A stretch of 64,000 nt of DNA from positions 68,171,603 to 68,235,602 of the forward strand of contig OZ024929.1 of assembly GCA_964017235.1 (NCBI GenBank), written 5' to 3'. Position numbers and translations under genes: made by a program. The notes under the pieces were generated by a model. That model was given only the letters and a program-made list of their open reading frames with translations, had not been told where the DNA came from and made no database searches. Shown here piece after piece: positions 57,641-64,000 of the stretch (positions are counted from its first letter, which is position 1; every line of letters begins with the position of its first letter). Source of the DNA: Sabellastarte sp. h YS-2021 (taxonomy: Eukaryota > Annelida > Polychaeta > Sabellida > Sabellidae).

Positions 57641-57895
57641 TGGAGTTATGAACCCTTTACTCCAAGTAGCTAAGATTGCTATTACTCACTTATCTTTAGG
57701 CCTAAGTCCATAAAACCAAAAAAATTTTCGAGGGCGTGAAAATTCATTGGGACAATTAATTTACAAAAAATCTGTAGCTGTAGTAGTTTTGGAGAAATCT
57801 GCGTGACTAACTAACGCACACACGCACGCACGCACGCACACACAGGCATCATTTCATAATCTCCCTCGCGGGCTAAAGCCCGGCGGGAGATAATA
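57640..57895 (+). mobile_element. 3' tail and hairpin of the B-array element
   Basis: Unique tail, a (GCAC/ACGC) microsatellite (57812-57845), then the hairpin CTCGCGGGCTAAAGCCCGGCG and GGAGATAATAA. The layout (array, microsatellite, hairpin, short tail) equals a Helitron/Helentron 3' end, so the C+B arrays from about 43830 may be one element. Confidence 0.65.
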
Positions 57896-58032
57896 AATCT
57901 CCAAATACACAATACCATACTCTATGGAAGCTGTAGCAACCCCAGCAGGGACTCTGCACACTTTGAGTGAACTGATCTAACACCCACACAGAGAACACAT
58001 GCACTATGACTTGACAAAGGTTTTCTACTCAC

Positions 58033-58118
58033 TCATCTAAGTTTATATCCAGCATTTTATGAGGGTCGTCCGGCTTTCTTGTGTCGTCTTCCTCCTCATT
58101 ATCAGACATTGTCACTCC
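58033..58118 (-). CDS. AP3D1: AP3D1 exon (acidic hinge), most upstream in window
   Basis: 86 bp, acceptor ..gttgcag, donor gtgagt. It reads GVTMSDNEEEDDTRKPDDPH then KMLDINLD, matching the human stretch PSDEDDKDPNDPYRALDIDLD. It leaves phase 2 and joins the exon 15.7 kb downstream, which begins with the last base of a Glu codon followed by PLRADEHLP. The preceding exon is not visible in the window; its intron contains element R2. Confidence 0.93.
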
Positions 58119-58446
58119 CTGCAACACAGGAAATTAATAATGTCAACTTATTCCATGACAATAACAATGGGAAATACCTTGGTTGCTTGTATAGACTTGG
58201 CTTAGATATCAACAAAAAAAGATCAAAAGACCTAACTTTGAATAGCTATTCTGTGGCATTTTCCTACAGCACTACAGGATTAAGTGGGATATCTTGCAGT
58301 GTATAAATTTTGGATTCAATACCAGAATTTACATTAAAACCGAAAAAATTAAAAGTGGTGGATACACATACCATTCAAGTAGCTGTTTTTACTCTCTTTT
58401 CATGACTTTCCATCAGTTTGCAATATATTTAATGCTTCAATACAAA
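58119..58446 (-). other. AP3D1 intron sequence, nothing recognised
   Basis: Unique AT-rich sequence between the exon acceptor and element R2. Confidence 0.5.
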
Positions 58447-58734
58447 CAAGAGGAGAGTGCCCGTGAACGGGCACTGTGTCAGCTGACTGAATGTTTTTGA
58501 TTTGTGATGGTGATAATGAGAGGAAAGCATAATTATCAGGGAAAGGGCTGTACAGAAATACAGTAAATGGTAACTGAACAGCATGTTCGAAAGATATTCC
58601 GAAGCTGACAGAAGAAAAGGACAAAAAAGTTGTGCCCTGCAAATGGTATTATGAAATAAAGTAACAAGGTAATTGTTTAAGTGTAAAAAGTAGGTTAAAA
58701 ATATTTAGAGAAATACTATAAATGCAATATCCTC

Positions 58735-59530
58735 GTTCGACCATGAAGAGGGGGTCCAAAGGTCAAATCTGACCATACCAAAAGATTCCCAGCCAAAGAA
58801 TTTAGGATGGTTTACCATCCCAAACCTCTCGGACCAATAATAAGTGAGTCATAGGCACTTTTTAAGTTTGGCTATCCTTGTTTGACCTTGACGGAGGGGT
58901 CCAAGGTCAAATCCGACCACACAAAAAAATTCCCAGCCCATGATTTCCTGTAGCTTGTTTACCATCCCAAACCTGTAGGACCAATAATAAGCGAGTTCTA
59001 AGCAATTGTAAGTTTGGCTATCCTCAATTGACCTTGAAGGAGGGGTCCCAGGTCAAATCTGACCACACCAAAAGAATCCCAGCCCATGATTTCCTATATG
59101 TTGGTTTACCATCCCAAACCTCCAAGACCAATAATACGCAAGTTATAAGCACTTTAAGTTTGGCTATCTTCGTTTGACTTGGAAGGAGGGGTCTAAGGTG
59201 AAATCCGACCACACCAAAAGATTCCCAGCCCATGATTTTCTATAGGTTGGTTTTCCATTCCAAACCTCTAGGACCAATAATAAGTGAGTTATAAGCACTT
59301 TTAAGTTTGGCTATCCTCATTTGACCTTGAAGGAGGGGTCCAAGGTGAAATCCGACCACACCAAAAAATTCCCAGCTCATGATTTTCTATAGGTTGGTTT
59401 TCATTCCAAACCTCTAGGACCAATAATAAGCGAGTTATAAGCACTTTTATGTTTGGCTATCCTCATTTGACCTTGAAGGAGGGTTCCAAGGTCAAATCGG
59501 ACCATATTAACAGATTCCCAGCCCATGATT
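58735..59530 (+). repeat. Repeat D array of R2
   Basis: Five ~140-150-bp units (CCATCCCAAACCTCTAGGAC, TTGACCTTGAAGGAGGGGTC). Frames are artefacts. Confidence 0.88.
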
Positions 59531-59539
59531 TCCTACAGG

Positions 59540-62500
59540 TTGGATACAATGATTTACTCAACAGTGAGAACCTGAAAGAAGCTATTGCTCAGCTATGCCA
59601 TGACATAGAGGTCTGCAATTTCACTATGTTATAGCTGACCAAAACGTCTGTGAATAACATACTTAACAAAATACTCTAAATGTAATAGTTTTCAAGTTAC
59701 AACTGATTTACTCAAGAGTGAGAACCTCAAAGTAACTATTACTCAGCTATGCAATGAGCTACAAGTCTGAATTTTTGCTCTGTTATAGCTGACCTAAAAG
59801 TAGGTGAACAACATATTTAAGCAAAATACTGTAAATGCAATACTTTTCAAGTTACAACTGATTTACTCAATAGTGAGAACCTGAAAATAGCTATTGCTCC
59901 GCTATGCCATGAGCTATAGGTCTGTAATTTCACTATGTTATAGCTAACCCAAAAGTAGGTGAACAATATATTTTAACAAAATACTCCAAATGCAATATTT
60001 TTCAAGTTATAGCCGATTTACTCAACAGTCAGTGCCTGAGAATAGCTATTGCTCAGTTGTGCCATGAGCTACAGGTCTGTAATTTCACTATGTTATAGCT
60101 GACCCAAAAGTAGCTGAATAACATATTTGCACAAATTTCTGTAAAGGCAATAGTTTTCCAATTACAACTGATTTACTCAACAGTGAGAACTTCAAAGTAG
60201 CTATTACTCAGCTATGCCATGAGCCACAGGTCTGGAACTTCACTATGTTATAGCTGACCCCAAAATAGGTGAATAACATATTGAAACAAAATACTCTAAA
60301 TGCAATACTTTCCAAGTTATAAGTGATTTACTCAACAGTGATAACCTAAAAGTAGCTATTACTCAGCTATGCCATGAGCTACAGGTCTGAAATTTTACTA
60401 TGTTATAGCTGACCCAAAAGTAGCTGAATAACATATTTATACTAAATTCTCTAAATGCAATAGTTTTCAAATTATAAGTGATTTACTCAACATTGAGAAC
60501 TTCAAAGTAGCTATTACTCAGCTATGCAATGAGTCACAGGTCTGGAACTTCACTATGTTATAGCTGACCCCAAAATAGGTGAATAACATATTGAAACAAA
60601 ATACTCTAAATGCAATAATTTCCAAGTTATAAGCAATTTACTCAACAGTGATAACCTCAAAGTAGCTATTACTCAGCTATGCCATGAGCTACAGGTCTGA
60701 AATTTTACTATGTTATAGCTGACCCAAAAGTAGCTGAATAACATATTTATACTAAATTCTCTAAATGCAATAGTTTTGCAATTACAACTGATTTACTCAA
60801 TAGTGAGAACCTCAAAGTAGTTATTACTCAGCTATGCAATGAGCTACAGGTCTGAAATTTTACTATGTTATAGCTGACCCAAAAGTAGGTGAACAACATA
60901 TTTAAGCAAAATACTGTAAATGCAATAGTTTTCAAGTTACAACTGATTTACTCAATAGTGATGACCTAAAAGTAGCTATTACTCAGCTATGCCATGAGCT
61001 ACAGGTCTGAAATTTTACTATGTTATAGCTGACCCAAAAGTAGCTGAATAACATATTTATACGACATTCTCTAAATGCAATAGTTTTCCAATTACAACTG
61101 ATTTACTCAATAGTGAGAACTTCAAAGTAGCTATTACTCAGCTATGCCATGACCTACAGATCTGAAATTTCACTATGTTATAGCTGGCCCAAAAGTAGCT
61201 GAATAACATATTTATACTAAATTCTCTAAATGCAATAGTTTTGCAATTACAACTGATTTACTCAATAGTGAGAACCTCAAAGTAGTTATTACTCAGCTAT
61301 GCAATGAGCTACAGGTCTGAAATTTTACTATGTTATAGCTGACCCAAAAGTAGCTGAATAACATATTTATACGAAATACTCTAAATGCAATAGTTTTCCA
61401 ATTACAACTGATTTACTCAATAGTGAGAACTTTAAAGTAGCTATTACTCAGCTATGCCATGACCTACAGATCTGAAATTTCACTATGTTATAGCTGGCCC
61501 AAAAGTAGCTGAATAACATGTTTATACGAAATTCTCTAAATACAATAGGTTTTAAGTTACAAGTGATTTACTCAATAGTGAGAACTTCAAAGTAGCTATT
61601 ACTCAGCTATGCAATGAGCCACAGATCTGAAACTTCACTATGTTATAGCTGATCCCAAAATAGGTGAATAACATATTGAAACAAAATACTGTAAATGCAA
61701 TAGTTTCCAAGTTATAAGCGATTTACTCAACAGTGATAACCTAAAAGTAGCTATTACTCAGCTATGCCATGAGCTACAGGTCTGAAATTTTACTATGTTA
61801 TAGCTGACCCAAAAGTAGCTGAATAACATATTTATACGAAATTCTGTAAATGCAATAGTTTTCCAATTACAACTGATTTACTCAATAGTGAGAACTTCAA
61901 AGTAGCTATTACTCAGCTGTGCCATGACCTACAGATCTGAAATTTCACTATGTTATAGCTGGCCCAAAAGTAGCTGAATAACATATTTATACGAAATTCT
62001 CTAAATGCAATAGTTTTGCAATTACAACTGATTTACTCAATAGTGAGAACCTCAAAGTGGTTATTACTCAGCTATGCAATGAGCTACAGGTCTGAAATTT
62101 TACTATGTTATAGCTGACCCAAAAGTAGGTGAACAACATATTTAAGCAAAATACTGTAAATGCAATAGTTTTCAAGTTACAACTGATTTACTCAATAGTG
62201 ATGACCTAAAAGTAGCTATTACTCAGCTATGCCATGAGCTACAGGTCTGAAATTTTACTATGTTATAGCTGACCCAAAAGTAGCTGAATAACATATTTAT
62301 ACGAAATACTCTAAATGCAATAGTTTTCCAATTACAACTGATTTACTCAATAGTGAGAACTTTAAAGTAGCTATTACTCAGCTATGCCATGACCTACAGA
62401 TCTGAAATTTCACTATGTTATAGCTGGCCCAAAAGTAGCTGAATAACATGTTTATACGAAATTCTCTAAATGCAATAGGTTTTAAGTTACAAGTGATTTA

Positions 62501-63130
62501 CTCAATAGTGAGAACTTCAAAGTAGCTATTACTCAGCTATGCAATGAGCCACAGATCTGAAACTTCACTATGTTATAGCTGATCCCAAAATAGGTGAATA
62601 ACATATTGAAACAAAATACTGTAAATGCAATAGTTTCCAAGTTATAAGCGATTTACTCAACAGTGATAACCTAAAAGTAGCTATTACTCAGCTATGCCAT
62701 GAGCTACAGGTCTGAAATTTTATTATGTTATAGCTGACCCAAAAGTAGCTGAATAACATATTTATACGAAATACTCTAAATGCAATAGTTTTGAAGTTAT
62801 AAGCGATTTACTCAACAGTGATAACCTAAAAGTAGCTATTACTCAGCTATGCCATGAGCTACAGGTCTAAAATTTTACTATGTTATAGCTGACCCAAAAG
62901 TAGCTGAATAACATATTTATACGAAATTCTCTAAATGCAATAGTTTTTAAGTTACAAGTGATTTTACTCATGATGGAAGTTACTGAAAAGCCCAAAAGTA
63001 GCTATTACTCACTTAGCTATTGAGACAGGCACCCAACTTACTCACCATATTGTAGCTATGAAAAAAGTAGCTGAATAACATATTTTAACAAAATGCTCTA
63101 AATGCAACACTTTTCAAGTTATAAATGATT
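59540..63130 (+). repeat. Satellite A array of R2 (~23 units of 155 bp)
   Basis: Units TAGCTATTACTCAGCTATGC, ACTATGTTATAGCTGACCCA, AAAGTAGCTGAATAACATAT. Long identical blocks recur at offsets of about 930 (61511 to 62441) and 1240 bp (60891 to 62131), i.e. 6 and 8 units. Confidence 0.93.
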
Positions 63131-63664
63131 TTGTGCATGATTTCATGAATTTTAATGCATTAAAAATTATTAAAAAAATTTATTAAAAAAAAAGTAAGAC
63201 AGATCCAGGTCTCATACTCACACAAGAGAATCTACCTCTGGCCTAGTACATATATGCAAGATATGAGAGAAATCCCTGCAATAGTCACTGAGAAAATTGT
63301 GATTAAGTGTTGAAATTTTCACACTTTTGGTGGGGGTACCCCCCTTGTAATGTCTCTAGCAAACAGACGAACAGACAGATTTGCATGCCTTGAACAATTT
63401 TTCATCCTCGATAGATAAGGTATCTTTTAAAAAAAACAGCACGTCTCTAGGCCTTGTAGTTTTGGAGGAGAAGTTGTTCACGCGGACGCGTACGCGGACG
63501 CGTACGCGTACGCCCACGCCGCAGAGTGACGACATAATGTCAGCTGACTGACAAGTCAGCTGACATAAAAAAGAGGGGTTCAACTTTGAGTGATTCCATG
63601 TGGTTACACTCAATACCATCGATTGATGCATTGAACAGACCACTGATTGTCCCAGCACTTATTA

Positions 63665-64000
63665 TTAAGGTATCTTCTTTTACGCCCAAGACATATCAAT
63701 TGTATTACTGACATGGGGTACTGCTCACCTATGACGTTTCAACTGTATCGTTGACTTGAGTTTTGCTTACCTTTGGCATGTCAACTTCCTACTGATTTGG
63801 GGTGTTGCTTACCTGTGGTATGCTAACTGTATCAGTGACTTGAAGTTTTCTTTACCCTCTTGCAAATCAATTACATTATTGATGTTGTTGCTGAGTTTTA
63901 TGTGTCTTACTTCTGTGAAGGTGTTTCTCATTTGATGTATTGTTTACCTCTGGCAAGTCAATTGTATTGCTGACTTGTCGCACCGCTTACCTCTGGCAAG
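63665..64000. repeat. Diverged ~44-bp minisatellite at window edge
   Basis: Units containing GCTTACCT.TGGCA.GTCAACTGTAT.ACTGACTTG; at least five, very diverged. On the minus strand each unit carries an AG|GTAAGC-like donor sequence. It continues past the window. Confidence 0.65.

Larger units (their letters stand above)
22441..58118 (-). other. AP3D1: AP3D1 locus, 3' part: hinge and C-terminal ear of AP-3 delta adaptin
   Basis: Twelve exons with GT..AG borders join into one frame of 1398 bases (465 residues plus stop). In order they read as the delta-adaptin hinge (acidic, then lysine-rich), then the ear. Compared from memory with the human protein, runs such as THEKMDVRL, SDAFTKLLESGEL, SIQGNDVCLLVK and DGKSSDSSLLSNVLEEIK match at the same places. 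The family subunit is the large adaptin of the heterotetrameric AP-3 coat, which sorts cargo from endosome/TGN to lysosome-related organelles. The trunk-domain exons lie beyond the right edge. The introns hold three DIRS-like elements, Helentron-like elements and satellites. Six consecutive exons are phase 0-0. Confidence 0.97.
58447..63567 (+). mobile_element. R2: complete Helentron-like repeat-bearing element (5.1 kb)
   Basis: Same plan as R1: CAAGAGGAGAGTGCCCGTGA start hairpin and GTGTCAGCTGACTGA; repeat D (58735-59530); satellite A (59540-63130, ~23 units); tail with GAACAGACAGATTTGCATGC, a GCGGACGCG(T/G)ACGCG microsatellite at 63480-63512, and the terminal hairpin TGTCAGCTGACTGACAAGTC. 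No coding capacity. It can only move with proteins from elsewhere. Confidence 0.78.

Overview
This is AT-rich, intron-rich animal genomic DNA. The only host gene I can prove is the 3' part of AP3D1 (AP-3 complex delta adaptin) on the minus strand: 12 coding exons between 22441 and 58118. They keep one reading frame (1398 bases, 465 residues plus stop) and follow the vertebrate delta subunit from the late hinge to the C-terminus. I infer a marine invertebrate, most likely a mollusc, because much of the rest is made of hairpin-ended non-coding elements that carry 140-160 bp tandem arrays, like the pearl/Helentron-type elements described from bivalves. The species is not proven. Layout, left to right. 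1-10160 is a mosaic of tandem arrays and small DNA transposons with no recognised gene. 10160-16150 is a DIRS-like tyrosine-recombinase retrotransposon (E1). 16151-22440 holds a 2.5-kb TTAA-flanked element, more arrays, a rearrangement with copied filler DNA, and the probable AP3D1 3' UTR. 22441-42313 carries eleven AP3D1 exons; two introns in it are filled by DIRS-like elements E2 (27212-33607) and E4 (34625-40037). 42314-58032 is one 15.7-kb intron with nested insertions: a TA-flanked DNA transposon beside a tandem-array element, which is split by a Helentron-like element (R1), which is split by a third complete DIRS-like element (E3, 48580-54960). 58033-58118 is the most upstream exon in view. 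58447-63567 is a second Helentron-like element (R2), and the right edge is a diverged minisatellite. All four DIRS-like elements are on the minus strand, in sense with AP3D1. E2, E3 and E4 share almost no end sequence except within family, yet show the same architecture: 148-181 bp inverted terminal repeats plus an internal complementary region made of the two outer ends joined, as expected for replication through a circle. E3 looks whole and its terminal repeats are identical, so it is probably young; E1, E2 and E4 are broken. E2 ends only 16 bp from an AP3D1 splice acceptor, so its end must supply most of the 3' splice signal of that intron. The tandem arrays (144, about 155, about 310, about 130 bp units) look like relatives of one satellite superfamily spread by the hairpin-ended elements.
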